Shown here: piece by piece, positions 43,247-51,841 of the stretch | Layout of the letters: each line of letters opens with the position of its first letter | Position numbering within the stretch: position 1 is the first letter of the stretch | NCBI GenBank assembly: GCA_965277595.1 | Contig: CBDIDH010000002.1 | Location: 2,232,001-2,296,000 of the forward strand | Direction: 5' to 3' | Source: CBDIDH01 sp965277595 | Lineage (GTDB): Bacteria; Planctomycetota; Planctomycetia; Isosphaerales; Isosphaeraceae | DNA length: 64,000 nucleotides | Translations under genes and position numbers: made by a program | Notes under the pieces: model-generated | Database searches by the model: none | What the model was told of the DNA's origin: nothing | What the model saw: the letters and a program-made list of their open reading frames with translations, nothing else

Positions 43247-44257
43247 TTGAGCGACGTCCCGATCCTGACCTGTGAATGCGGCAAGCGACTGCGAGCGCCC
43301 GGGGCTGTCCCCGGGCGTCTCGGTCGCTGTCCAGCTTGTGGCGAACCTCTCCGCGTGCCGGAGAATACGCCGCCGCAGGTTCGGTTCGTTTCGAAGAACA
43401 TACCCAGGAAGCCCAAGAAGGCCAGGGCGGTTCGCCACGAAACGGCGATCTGGGATGGCCTGATCGTCGCGCCGAGGCAGCCGGAATCGGGCCTTGGCGG
43501 GAGCTTGCTTTATCCGCTTCGGGGGGCGACGGGCGTTGCCGGCCTGGTGATCTTGCCGCCGCTCTTGGGTGTCACGTCGTGGCCCATCATTGCGTCAATC
43601 GAAGCCATCGGGGCGGGCCAGTCGATGGTCGGGGTGGGGATTGTGTTTCTGGGTCTGCCCGCGCTTCTGGGGTTTCTCGGCGTCTTCGGATTCACGTTGA
43701 TGTACCTGGGCCGGGTCGCGGCGTCGAGCGCCGTGGGAGAGGTCCGTCCTCCGCGATGGCCGGACTGGGAACTCTCGCCCATGATCTCTGGTCTCGGCCG
43801 GTGGGCCTGGGCAGGCTTCACGGGTCTTGCCTTCGGGGCCTTTCCCGCGACGGCTTACTGGGTGTATTGTGGAGACGTCGATCTCTTTGACGTCCTGATC
43901 CTCATCGAACTGTCCGCGGTGGGCGCGGCGTATGCGTTGATGGCGCTTCTGGCCTCGATCTTGCACGAGGATCTTCTCGCGGCGAATCCGCTGACGGTCA
44001 GTCGAGCGATCTGTCGGTCTGGTCTGGGCTATCTTGCCCCCTGCCTGGTTGCTGGTCTGGCGTTATCGGCGGCCTGGACGTTTTTTCTGATGATCGTCGA
44101 GGTGCGGAGCGTCCCCCTGGCGGCGTTGCTTTTCTGGCTTTTCTGGGTTCTCGCCTTTTACGAAGCGATGGTGGTTTTCCGGGTTCTGGGCCTCTTTTAT
44201 TTCAGGCGGGCCGGCGTGCTGGGTTGGTTCCGAGGCCGGACAAACTGGGGCATCTGA
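43247..44257 (+). CDS. Polytopic membrane protein with N-terminal zinc ribbon
   Basis: 336 residues. The start is TTG 43247: it is the only usable start before the zinc ribbon (C9, C11, C28, C31 in LTCECGKRL and GRCPACGEPL), with GAGG upstream; the spacing of 9 bp from the previous stop suggests coupling. About six membrane helices follow from residue 85. Conserved PPRWPDWE and AYWVYCGDVDLFD segments recur in the next gene. The family is not recognised; the overall look (ribbon plus hydrophobic helices) is common among planctomycete proteins of unknown role. Confidence 0.72.
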   Translation: MSDVPILTCECGKRLRAPGAVPGRLGRCPACGEPLRVPENTPPQVRFVSKNIPRKPKKARAVRHETAIWDGLIVAPRQPESGLGGSLLYPLRGATGVAGLVILPPLLGVTSWPIIASIEAIGAGQSMVGVGIVFLGLPALLGFLGVFGFTLMYLGRVAASSAVGEVRPPRWPDWELSPMISGLGRWAWAGFTGLAFGAFPATAYWVYCGDVDLFDVLILIELSAVGAAYALMALLASILHEDLLAANPLTVSRAICRSGLGYLAPCLVAGLALSAAWTFFLMIVEVRSVPLAALLFWLFWVLAFYEAMVVFRVLGLFYFRRAGVLGWFRGRTNWGI

Positions 44258-44291
44258 TCGATCGGGAACGGCCGGTAGGCTCGAAAACGCG

Positions 44292-45215
44292 ATGCGCAAG
44301 CGCTGGTACAATGCCGGGTCCGGTGCGCGAACGACGGTCCGGATCGTCTCGCAAGCGACGTCGCTCGGTCCGTCGCGTCGGCTACACGCTCGGATCGCTC
44401 CGGGCCTTCGCGAGTGCCTGATTTATCCCCTCGTGGATGGGCCGGGCGTGGGGATTCTCGTTTTTCTGCCCCCCGTGCTGCTCTTGCAGTCGCTGCCGAT
44501 CTTTGACGTGATCTCGATCATTGATCCGTTCCAGCGGGGCAACTGGGCGATCGGCTTGCTTGTCTTGCCGATTTTTCTACCGCTGATGTTCAGCTTCGCG
44601 ATGATCTTCGGCTATGCCCTGGTCTACTTTGGCCAGATGTTCGTTGCGAGTTCCCTGGGTGAGCCCGATCATCCGCGCTGGCCAGACTGGGACCCGCCCG
44701 AAATCTTCGAGGGCATCGGTCGATGGCTCTGGGCGGGTCTCTTTGGCCTGGTCATCGGCGGATTTCCGGTGATCGTCTACTGGCTCTATTGCGGTGACAT
44801 CGACTGGTTTGACGATCTCGTCCTTCTGGACCTCGTGATGATCGGCACGGGATACGCCTTGATGGCGCTCGCGGCGTCGCTCTTGCACGACTCAGTCGCG
44901 GCGGCGAATCCGGTCACCGTGATCACGGCGATTGTCCGGGTCGGCTGGGATTATGTCCGGCCTTGCCTGACCGGCGGCCTGGCGCTGTCGATCTCCGCCG
45001 CGTTCCTCTGGTGCATTCTCTTTCGGATCGGCTCGATGCGGCTGGCCTTTTTCAGCCTCTGGGCCTTCTGGGTCGTGGCCCTTTACCTCGTGATGGTCGT
45101 GCTTCGAATGATCGGCCTGACCTATCACGCCCATGCGGACGACCTGGGATGGTTCCGCGAACGCCCGAAGTGGGGAACCCCTTCGCGCTTCGGGAAGATT
45201 TACACGAACTCTTGA
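44292..45215 (+). CDS. Polytopic membrane protein, tandem paralogue of the preceding gene
   Basis: 307 residues. Same architecture as the upstream neighbour from its first helix onward: CLIYPLVDGPG, PDHPRWPDWDPPEIFEGIGRWLWAGLFGL, VYWLYCGDIDWFDDL, then LMALAASLLHDSVAAANPVTV and a final LGWFRERPKWGTP. The zinc ribbon is missing; the N-terminal 40 residues are basic and lack Cys pairs. The match of blocks in the same order shows tandem duplication followed by loss or gain of the ribbon. No function can be assigned. Confidence 0.72.
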   Translation: MRKRWYNAGSGARTTVRIVSQATSLGPSRRLHARIAPGLRECLIYPLVDGPGVGILVFLPPVLLLQSLPIFDVISIIDPFQRGNWAIGLLVLPIFLPLMFSFAMIFGYALVYFGQMFVASSLGEPDHPRWPDWDPPEIFEGIGRWLWAGLFGLVIGGFPVIVYWLYCGDIDWFDDLVLLDLVMIGTGYALMALAASLLHDSVAAANPVTVITAIVRVGWDYVRPCLTGGLALSISAAFLWCILFRIGSMRLAFFSLWAFWVVALYLVMVVLRMIGLTYHAHADDLGWFRERPKWGTPSRFGKIYTNS

Positions 45216-45245
45216 GATCCGATTATTGCCGAGAACCGCGACGGC

Positions 45246-46622
45246 TCAGAACTTCAGCTTGATGAGCAAGATGATGGCGATCGTGTAGAAGATGCAAAGT
45301 CCGGTGGCATCAACAAGGGTGCTGATTAGCGGGGCCGAGACAAGCGCGGGGTCAATGTTGAATCGCCTCGCCAGAAGGGGAACCAGGGCACCGATCACGT
45401 TCGCCCAGACACAGATGCCCAGCAGGGCCAGGCCAATCACCGCGCCAAAGCCGGCGGTGTGGCCAAAGAGTTGCCAGGTGAACACGAACCCAAGCGCTCC
45501 GAGCAAGAACCCGAGCATCAAGCCGGTGAGCATCTCGCGAAGAACAACCCGCGCCGTGTCTCCACGCTGAATTTCGCCGAGAGCGAGGCCGCGGATGATC
45601 GTGCCAACGGTCTGACTTCCGGCATTGCCACCGGTTCCGATCAGGAGGGGGATGAAGGCGTCAAGCTCGACGTTTCCGATCGCCCCCTCGACCCAGCTAA
45701 AGGCGTGGACGACGTATCGGGTAATGGTGCCGGCGACGAAAAGCATCAAGAGCCAGCCGATCCGGCGCCGGACCGCTTCGTGAATCCGGCCTTGCCAGTA
45801 CGATTCCTCGTCGGCCTCGGCATCTTTCGAGATGCCGCCGAAGGCGAGGATGTCCTCGGTCTGTTCCTGGCGAAGGATGTCGAGGGCGTCGTCGTGCGTG
45901 ATGATGCCGACGAGCATCTCGTTGGTGTCAATAACGGGAATGGCGATCAGGTCGTACTTGCCGATCTGGCGGGCGACGTTTTCCTGGTCGACGTCAACCC
46001 GGGCCACGATCACGTCACGCTGCATGATGTCTTCGATCCGCGCCGAAGGCCGGGCCAGGATCAGCTTCTTGAGCGAGACAATGCCGATGAGCTTGCGCTG
46101 GGGATCAACGACATAGCTGTAATAGATCGTCTCACGGTCGGGAGCCTCGTGCCGGAGGCGTTCGAGAGCCTCGCGGACGGTGATATGAGGTGGCAGGGTC
46201 ACGTAGTCGGTCGTCATGACCGCGCCGGCGGTGCCGGGTTCGTAGCTGTTGAGTCGTCGGATATCCTCGCGTTCGGCCTGGGCGAGGTGGGGAAGAATCC
46301 GGTCAACGTCTTCCTCGTCGAGTCGCTTGACCAGGTCGGCCCGCTCGTCGTGCGACATCAGGTGGAGCAACCGGGCGGCGTCGGCGGGGTCCATCTGCTC
46401 GACCGTGCGGACCTGGCGGTCGCTGTCGAGGTAGCTGAGTACCTCGGCCCGGAACCGGAGCGGAAGCAGGGCGATCAGCTTATCCCCTTCGGCGGGCTCA
46501 AAGTCGCCAATGATCTCGGCGACGTGGGCAGGGTGGTGATCGCTGAAGAAGTCGCGAAGAACAGCGTCTTCCCCGGCGAGAATCAACTCGCGGAGGTCGG
46601 GCACCAGGAGCGGGTTTCGCAT
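45246..46622 (-). CDS. mgtE: MgtE-type magnesium transporter
   Basis: 458 residues from ATG 46622 (AAAGGG 9-14 nt upstream); an ATG 18 codons earlier is possible. Domain order of MgtE: N-domain of helical repeats (about 15-130; LLHLMSHDERADLVKRL), paired CBS domains (about 135-255; GAVMTTDYVTL, DIMQRDVIVARVDVDQ), a connecting helix, then five membrane helices with the selectivity segment PLLIGTGGNAGSQT (about 325-338). It forms a homodimeric Mg2+ channel gated by cytosolic Mg2+ on the N and CBS domains. The space upstream is too short for an M-box riboswitch. Convergent with the membrane protein pair. Confidence 0.97.
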   Translation of the reverse strand: MRNPLLVPDLRELILAGEDAVLRDFFSDHHPAHVAEIIGDFEPAEGDKLIALLPLRFRAEVLSYLDSDRQVRTVEQMDPADAARLLHLMSHDERADLVKRLDEEDVDRILPHLAQAEREDIRRLNSYEPGTAGAVMTTDYVTLPPHITVREALERLRHEAPDRETIYYSYVVDPQRKLIGIVSLKKLILARPSARIEDIMQRDVIVARVDVDQENVARQIGKYDLIAIPVIDTNEMLVGIITHDDALDILRQEQTEDILAFGGISKDAEADEESYWQGRIHEAVRRRIGWLLMLFVAGTITRYVVHAFSWVEGAIGNVELDAFIPLLIGTGGNAGSQTVGTIIRGLALGEIQRGDTARVVLREMLTGLMLGFLLGALGFVFTWQLFGHTAGFGAVIGLALLGICVWANVIGALVPLLARRFNIDPALVSAPLISTLVDATGLCIFYTIAIILLIKLKF

Positions 46623-46697
46623 CGAGGCACCCTTTCCATTCCATTCATCGATCGATCGATTTTTAATCGTCGGCATTCGACCCGAGCCGACGATCGG

Positions 46698-47198
46698 TCA
46701 GGTCAGGTCTTGAAATGTTGGGTCGACGTCCTTGGCCTTCCAAGAACTATCGGCTTTCCAACCGTAAAGGCAAACCATCAATCCGAAAACGCTAAAAACC
46801 GCCGAGGGAATCGCGGCGAGCATGTAGGCCTGAAATGAGTAAGGAATCAACGGGCCGCGCGCGAGAATCTGGAAGTGCCAGCGGCCATCGGGCGTCGCTG
46901 TGGAAAACGGCCGGAAGCGTTGCCAGGTCTCGCCCGCGGCATAAGTCTTGTTCCCGGCCGGTGCCGCGTAAACGGCCCCTTTTTCCGCATCGAGCCCCCG
47001 GAAATCGTCGTCGGTGATCCAGTTGACGCGATAATCCGCATTCGGAGTCAGAGGCGGCCCGTTGTTGTCACGCAGCAGGTAGTACGTCATCACGGGGGCA
47101 AGGGCCATCTGGCCGAGCGACAGAACGAAAAGAATGACCAGAGTGCGGCGAACCCAGGCGGTCTGAGTCTGATCAGTCGATTTGATCCGCGAGGTCAT
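46698..47198 (-). CDS. Two-helix membrane protein, unrecognised
   Basis: 166 residues from ATG 47198 (GAGGG 9 nt upstream). Membrane helices at about 17-40 and 117-141 enclose an extracytoplasmic stretch of some 75 residues (YRVNWITDDDFRG ... WHFQILARGPLIPY). The C-terminus is short and charged. No family is recognised. It lies 62 bp after serS and 76 bp before mgtE on the same strand, so it may share their transcript. Confidence 0.6.
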   Translation of the reverse strand: MTSRIKSTDQTQTAWVRRTLVILFVLSLGQMALAPVMTYYLLRDNNGPPLTPNADYRVNWITDDDFRGLDAEKGAVYAAPAGNKTYAAGETWQRFRPFSTATPDGRWHFQILARGPLIPYSFQAYMLAAIPSAVFSVFGLMVCLYGWKADSSWKAKDVDPTFQDLT

Positions 47199-47259
47199 CG
47201 AAAGGGCCCTCGGCGAACTGCGATTGCACGGAATATGTCTCAATGCCTGAATCCATTCG

Positions 47260-48549
47260 TCAGCCGCCGAGCTTCATTTTTCTGATGTAGGGTTGAAGGA
47301 CCTCGGGCACATCGACCAGACCATCGGCGCGCTGGTAGTTTTCCAGAACGGCAATAAGTGCCCGGCTGAGCGCGATGGCGGTGCCGTTGAGGGTGTGAAC
47401 GAATCGAGTGCCCTTGCCCTCGCTGGGTTTGTAACGAATGTTGAGGCGACGCGCCTGGTAGTCGGTGCAATCGGAGGTGCTGGTCACCTCGCCGTACTCG
47501 CCGTGTTCGCCGCGGCCGGGCATCCAGGCTTCGATGTCAAACTTGCGGTACGCCGGGCCGCCGAGATCGCCCGAGCAGATGTCGAGCACCCGATACGGAA
47601 TCCCCAACGCGGTGAAGATTTCTTCCTCGATCGCCAGAATCCGGTCGTGAATTGCCCCCGAGCTTTCGGGCGTCGTGAAGGCGAACATCTCAACCTTGGT
47701 AAACTGGTGGACCCGATAAAGCCCCTTGCTCGCCCTTCCGGCGGCGCCGGCCTCGGTGCGGAAACAGTGGGAGATTCCGGCGTAGAACTTCGGGAGATCG
47801 GCTTCCGCGAAGACGTCGTCGGCGTGCATGCCACCGAGAGTGATCTCGGCCGTGCCGATCAGGCAGAGGTCGGAATTCTCGACCGAATAGACCTGCGTTT
47901 CGGTTCCTCGAGGGTTGAACCCGATCCCTTCGAGAATCGCAACGCGGGCAAGGTCGGGCGTGACGATCGGTGTGAACCCATGCCGGACCAGGGTCGCCAG
48001 CGCGAACTGCTGGAGGGCCAGGTCAAGCAGCACGGCGTCTTTTTTGAGGAAGTAAAAGCCGTGGCCCGAGACCTTGCCGCCCGCCTCGAAATCAATGATG
48101 TCGAGCGCCTTGCCGATCTCGACGTGATCCCTGGGCGTGAAGTCAAAGGTTCTTGGCGTTCCGACCTTGCGAAGCTCGCGGCTCTCGTCCTCGGTCTGGC
48201 CGATGGGCGCTTCGGGGTGGGTCAGGTTGGGAATCCGGCCGAGCTTTAGCTTTAACTCGGCGTCGAGAAGCCGAAGCTGTTCGTCAAGCTGGCCGGCGTC
48301 TTCTTTCAGCGTCTTCCCTTCGGCGACGAGTTCCGCGCGGGCGGCGGGGTCTTTTTGACGGCCGACGAGCTGCGCGACCTCATTTTGACGTCTTCGGACC
48401 GACTCGACGTTGTGAAGGACCCCCTTGCGCTGGCCTTCCAGGCTGACGACCCGGTCAAGATCCTCAAGGATGTCCGCCGGGACGTTGCGGTTCCGGCAGT
48501 TCGCGCGGACGTCGTCGATATGGGCCAGGACGTATTTGGCATCGAGCAT
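47260..48549 (-). CDS. serS: Seryl-tRNA synthetase
   Basis: 429 residues, normal size for the bacterial type. An N-terminal long coiled-coil arm (about 28-105) binds the tRNA-Ser variable arm. Class II motifs follow: motif 1 around GFTPIVTPDLAR (about 192), motif 2 FRTEAGAAGR (about 263-272), the TSTSDCTDYQARRLNIRY segment (about 350) and motif 3 GTAIALSRALIAVLENYQ (about 393-410). It charges tRNA-Ser (and tRNA-Sec) with serine in the cytoplasm. The SD upstream of the ATG is weak. An essential single-copy gene and a good phylogenetic marker for this window. Confidence 0.98.
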   Translation of the reverse strand: MLDAKYVLAHIDDVRANCRNRNVPADILEDLDRVVSLEGQRKGVLHNVESVRRRQNEVAQLVGRQKDPAARAELVAEGKTLKEDAGQLDEQLRLLDAELKLKLGRIPNLTHPEAPIGQTEDESRELRKVGTPRTFDFTPRDHVEIGKALDIIDFEAGGKVSGHGFYFLKKDAVLLDLALQQFALATLVRHGFTPIVTPDLARVAILEGIGFNPRGTETQVYSVENSDLCLIGTAEITLGGMHADDVFAEADLPKFYAGISHCFRTEAGAAGRASKGLYRVHQFTKVEMFAFTTPESSGAIHDRILAIEEEIFTALGIPYRVLDICSGDLGGPAYRKFDIEAWMPGRGEHGEYGEVTSTSDCTDYQARRLNIRYKPSEGKGTRFVHTLNGTAIALSRALIAVLENYQRADGLVDVPEVLQPYIRKMKLGG

Positions 48550-48719
48550 GAAAATGACCCGCGGCGAGGCACACCCGCCGACTTTTTGGAAAAATTGGGA
48601 AGGATTCCCGCCCGATGGTGCGGCGGTTTGAGGCTTACGAGGCGAGCCCTTTGAGATAGATAGTCCAGCCGACCGTCATTCAGGTTTGCGTCTTGAACGA
48701 TCGCGGCCGGCCAATTTCC

Positions 48720-50096
48720 CTAGGAATCGGCCCTGGCCAGTTCCGCCAGAAGATGGGCGCTGGCCTTGATGCCGCGATGGAAATCGGCGAGCGAGAATTT
48801 TTCATTGGGACCGTGAAGGTTGTCGTCGTTCTGACCCCAGCCAAGCAGAAGGGTATCAACGCCGAGCCGGGTCTTGAAGAGACCGACAACCGGGATCGAA
48901 CCTCCTTCGCGGATGAAGACAGGCGTCGTGCCGAAACCCGCTTCAACCGCCCGGACGGCCGCGCGGACACCCGGGCTGTCGACCCCGACAAGAACGGCCG
49001 GGGCGCCGTGGTGCTCGATGATCTCGTAGGTCACGCCAGGCGGACAGACCGATGCCACGTGCGCCCGAAACTGCGCCGCGATCCTCTTCGGGTCCTGATC
49101 GGGGACGAGGCGGAAGCTCAATTTCGCTCCGGCCTTGCAGGGCAAGACCGTCTTGGGACCGGGCCCTTGATAGCCGCCGTAGATTCCGTTCACGTCGCAG
49201 GTCGGCCGGGCCGATTTGCGTTCGATCGTCGTGTAACCGGCTTCGCCTTCCAGCGAGGAAACGCCGAGACCCGCCTGAAAATCAGCCTCGGAGAAGGGGA
49301 GTCGCGCGAACTCGGCCCGCTCCCAGTCGGCGAGAGGACGGACAGGGTCGTAAAACCCGGGGATCTGAATCCGGCCATCGGGGCCTTTGAGGCTCGCGAG
49401 GATCGTCGCCAGGGCATTGAGCGGATTCGCCACGGCGCCGCCGAAGGTGCCCGAATGAAGATCGCTTCTGGCCCCGTGAACGATGATCTCGAAGTAGGCG
49501 AGACCTTTCAGGCCATACGTGATCGCGGGCATTCCCGGGGCGAACTGGCTGGTATCGGAGATCACCGCGTAGTCGCATCGGAGCTTTTCGGGATTCGCCG
49601 CGACGTAGGCTTCCAGGTTGGCGCCGCCGACCTCTTCCTCGCCCTCGATGAGAAACTTGACGTTCACCGGCAGGCCGCCACCGGCCTTGAGCCACGCTTC
49701 GGCCGCTTTCAGATGGGTGAACATCTGGCCTTTGTCATCCGTGGCGCCTCGGGCGTAGAGGTTGCCATCGCGGACCGTCGGCTCGAACGGGGGGGAGAGC
49801 CAGGGTTCCAGGGGCTCGGCGGGCTGAACGTCGTAATGGCCGTAGATGAGGACCGTCGGCTTGCCGGGAACGGCTGGACCTTCGGCGAAGACGAGCGGGT
49901 GGCCCTTGGTCTCGATCAATTCGGTGGCAAGACCCATCGCGGCGAGGTCGTCGCGGACAAACTCGGCGGCTCGACGCGTGTCGGGATTGTGGTCGGGCTG
50001 AGCGCTGACGCTGGGAATGCGGATCAACGCCTTGAGCTGTTCTTCAAAGTCGCCCCGATGCGATTCGAGGTATGCGTCCACCCGATCCAGAGCCAT
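48720..50096 (-). CDS. M20-family metallopeptidase (dipeptidase)
   Basis: 458 residues, ATG 50096 with GAGAGGG 7-13 nt upstream. Metal-site motifs in order: GHYDVQP (His and bridging region, about 86-92), the bridging Asp in YARGATDDKGQ (about 119), catalytic EGEEEVGG (about 151-158), an SDT near 183, and a terminal HGPNEKFSL His (about 433). This is the PepV/CPG2-like M20A pattern with two zinc ions and a lid domain (about 215-325). No signal peptide, so it is cytoplasmic and probably cleaves dipeptides or N-acylated amino acids. Well conserved and complete. Confidence 0.93.
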   Translation of the reverse strand: MALDRVDAYLESHRGDFEEQLKALIRIPSVSAQPDHNPDTRRAAEFVRDDLAAMGLATELIETKGHPLVFAEGPAVPGKPTVLIYGHYDVQPAEPLEPWLSPPFEPTVRDGNLYARGATDDKGQMFTHLKAAEAWLKAGGGLPVNVKFLIEGEEEVGGANLEAYVAANPEKLRCDYAVISDTSQFAPGMPAITYGLKGLAYFEIIVHGARSDLHSGTFGGAVANPLNALATILASLKGPDGRIQIPGFYDPVRPLADWERAEFARLPFSEADFQAGLGVSSLEGEAGYTTIERKSARPTCDVNGIYGGYQGPGPKTVLPCKAGAKLSFRLVPDQDPKRIAAQFRAHVASVCPPGVTYEIIEHHGAPAVLVGVDSPGVRAAVRAVEAGFGTTPVFIREGGSIPVVGLFKTRLGVDTLLLGWGQNDDNLHGPNEKFSLADFHRGIKASAHLLAELARADS

Positions 50097-50920
50097 CGGC
50101 CGACCCTCTCAACCTGTTGACCTGATCACACACGCCGGCCATCGAACCTCGTCTCGCTGGATCGGCCCGGACTTCCGAAGACCCGTAGTATAGCATGCCC
50201 AGGCGTCTCGGGCGACGCGCCGGAAAATTGCGGTCAGGGCGTCGCGTGGTCGATACTGACGTGGTCGATGGCGGCCTCAATGGGGTCGTGGCGGGATAGC
50301 GCGAGGTGAGAGCCTGGACACCTGGAAAAATCCCGGTCTGTCGGGAGGACGTCGATCGATAGTGTAGGCTTCGCAACGGGATCGTGTTGACTTTCGAAAC
50401 GGTTTGCTTGTCGTGATCTTTTCCAGAGTTTACAAAATAGAGCAGTCGGGTTTGCATGGTTGACTTCCCGGATCAAGACCCCATATTTTTCTGGAAAGAG
50501 TCTCAAGTTTCTTGAGGGCAACGCCAGACATCGGTTTCATAACCAATCTTTCTTGAGTGGTACTGGATTTGCCCTTCTTGGGTTTGTTCTGCTTTGGTGA
50601 AAAAAAGATCGTCGCAAGAGTCTTCTCGATCAATCCCATTGGAGGACGAGGTTGACGCGGGAGGTTGCTCCGGTTTAGAGCCCGGTCGGAGCGAATTTCA
50701 GAGCCGGACGTGGTATATAGAGAAGTACGGCATTGAAGCGGTGCCAACGGAAAGGCGGCCGTCCCCGGGGTGGGTTTCGACTCCCTTGGGCGCGGTGTCG
50801 CATGGGCGCCTGGGATGGCGACGTCGGGGGGGGCGGCCCCGAGCCCGTGCGATGCAGTGGCCAGAGGACCCTTTACGAAACTTCCCACGAGTCCGACGCG
50901 GTCAGGAGAGGTCCCTTTCC
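50097..50920. other. Long AT-richer intergenic region
   Basis: 824 bp between divergent genes without a credible gene. 50330-50620 is markedly AT-richer than the flanks. It contains TTGACT (50463-50468) 17 bp before an ATATTT, and an extended -10-like TGGTATATA at 50711-50719. Overlapping frames on both strands here have no signal, RBS or plausible composition. Nothing else is recognised; a small RNA or long 5' leader is possible. Confidence 0.5.
50711..50719 (+). promoter_or_regulatory. Possible extended -10 promoter element
   Basis: TGGTATATA matches the extended -10 form TG-n-TATAAT in five of six hexamer bases. No clear -35 lies upstream, which extended -10 promoters can tolerate. It would give a leader of about 195 nt for the gene at 50921. 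Confidence 0.3.
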
Positions 50921-51604
50921 ATGAGTTTCCTTCAACGCTTCCTCGAGCGGGTGTTGCGCACCAACACGAACCGAATGCCGAGAACAAGCTTCGATGACCT
51001 CACGCAGGATCAACTGGATAATCACCTCCGCGTCGGCCGTTATGGGGATTTCACGCTGACCGACGCGGTCCGCCCTTCCTTCCGGCTCGAAGTCATTCCT
51101 CGCGAAGGGTATCGCCGCGATATTTATCGCGATCCCGAGACCGGGAACCGGATGCCCGTGCTCGCGGCCTCTGTCTCCGCCGAGCGGCTTTTTGAAGTGC
51201 TCATGGACCTGCTCGACCCGCTCGGCGAAGAGGTCGACGTGGTCATGGAATCAAGCCATGAAAGCGAGCCGGGCAACCATGCCGACCTGTATCGCGAGCA
51301 CATGGATACGGTCATTCTCAAAAGCACGCTCTATGATTTCGAGTCGCTGCTCTTGAACGATGGCTGTACCGGTCTGGCTGCCCTGAACCCGAACGGGCCG
51401 ATGGAAGTACAATTTGACGAGCATAAGCTTCTCTTTGTCTACGCCAACGATCTCGACGTTTTCGAGGAAATCCTCCTCAGTCACGGCCTCAAGCGCGACG
51501 ATACCCTGAAGTTCATCAGCGAGGCCGAGCATCTTCATTCGACCGACGACGTTTACCGCGAGCAATTCGAGGAGCTTCGGTATCGTCTCGGAATCGACCA
51601 CTGA
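50921..51604 (+). CDS. Conserved-looking cytoplasmic protein, unrecognised
   Basis: 227 residues from ATG 50921, with AGGAGAGG 9-16 nt upstream, which decides the start against a much longer frame. No signal or membrane segment. The sequence is acidic and well mixed, as in a globular protein: an alpha/beta pattern with VLAASVSAERLFEVLMDLLDPLGEEVDVVMESSHE broken by short loops, and a C-terminus rich in His, Asp and Glu (EAEHLHSTDDVY). I do not recognise the family. It stands alone, with a strong terminator about 110 bp after it. Confidence 0.7.
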   Translation: MSFLQRFLERVLRTNTNRMPRTSFDDLTQDQLDNHLRVGRYGDFTLTDAVRPSFRLEVIPREGYRRDIYRDPETGNRMPVLAASVSAERLFEVLMDLLDPLGEEVDVVMESSHESEPGNHADLYREHMDTVILKSTLYDFESLLLNDGCTGLAALNPNGPMEVQFDEHKLLFVYANDLDVFEEILLSHGLKRDDTLKFISEAEHLHSTDDVYREQFEELRYRLGIDH

Positions 51605-51711
51605 TTGATTCTCCCGCCTTCTTGCCTTGAACGCCATCAATCCTTCCTTCCTTCGTTTCATCGATCACGAAGCTTCAGGCGGAAAATGACATCCCCTGGC
51701 GTCACACCACG

Positions 51712-51752
51712 CGGGGCGGGCCTGCCGGAGATCTGGCGGTCCGCCCCGTTTT
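51712..51752 (+). terminator. Rho-independent terminator
   Basis: CGGGGCGG (51712-51719) pairs with CCGCCCCG (51741-51748), with further GCC/GGT pairing inside, followed directly by TTTT. It lies after the gene ending at 51604 and before the solute-binding protein gene. Confidence 0.75.
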
Positions 51753-51841
51753 GCATTGATTTGACCGGTGGTCCTGGTCTTTCGTACGATATCCAGGCAT
51801 CAGCAGGTCAGGCCGTCTAGTATTGAGGAGCGGGGCAGGGT

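Noticed and set aside
46623..46697. Mg2+ riboswitch (M-box) ahead of mgtE
   Set aside because: Only about 75 bp separate mgtE from the upstream gene, too short for an M-box, and no such fold is seen.
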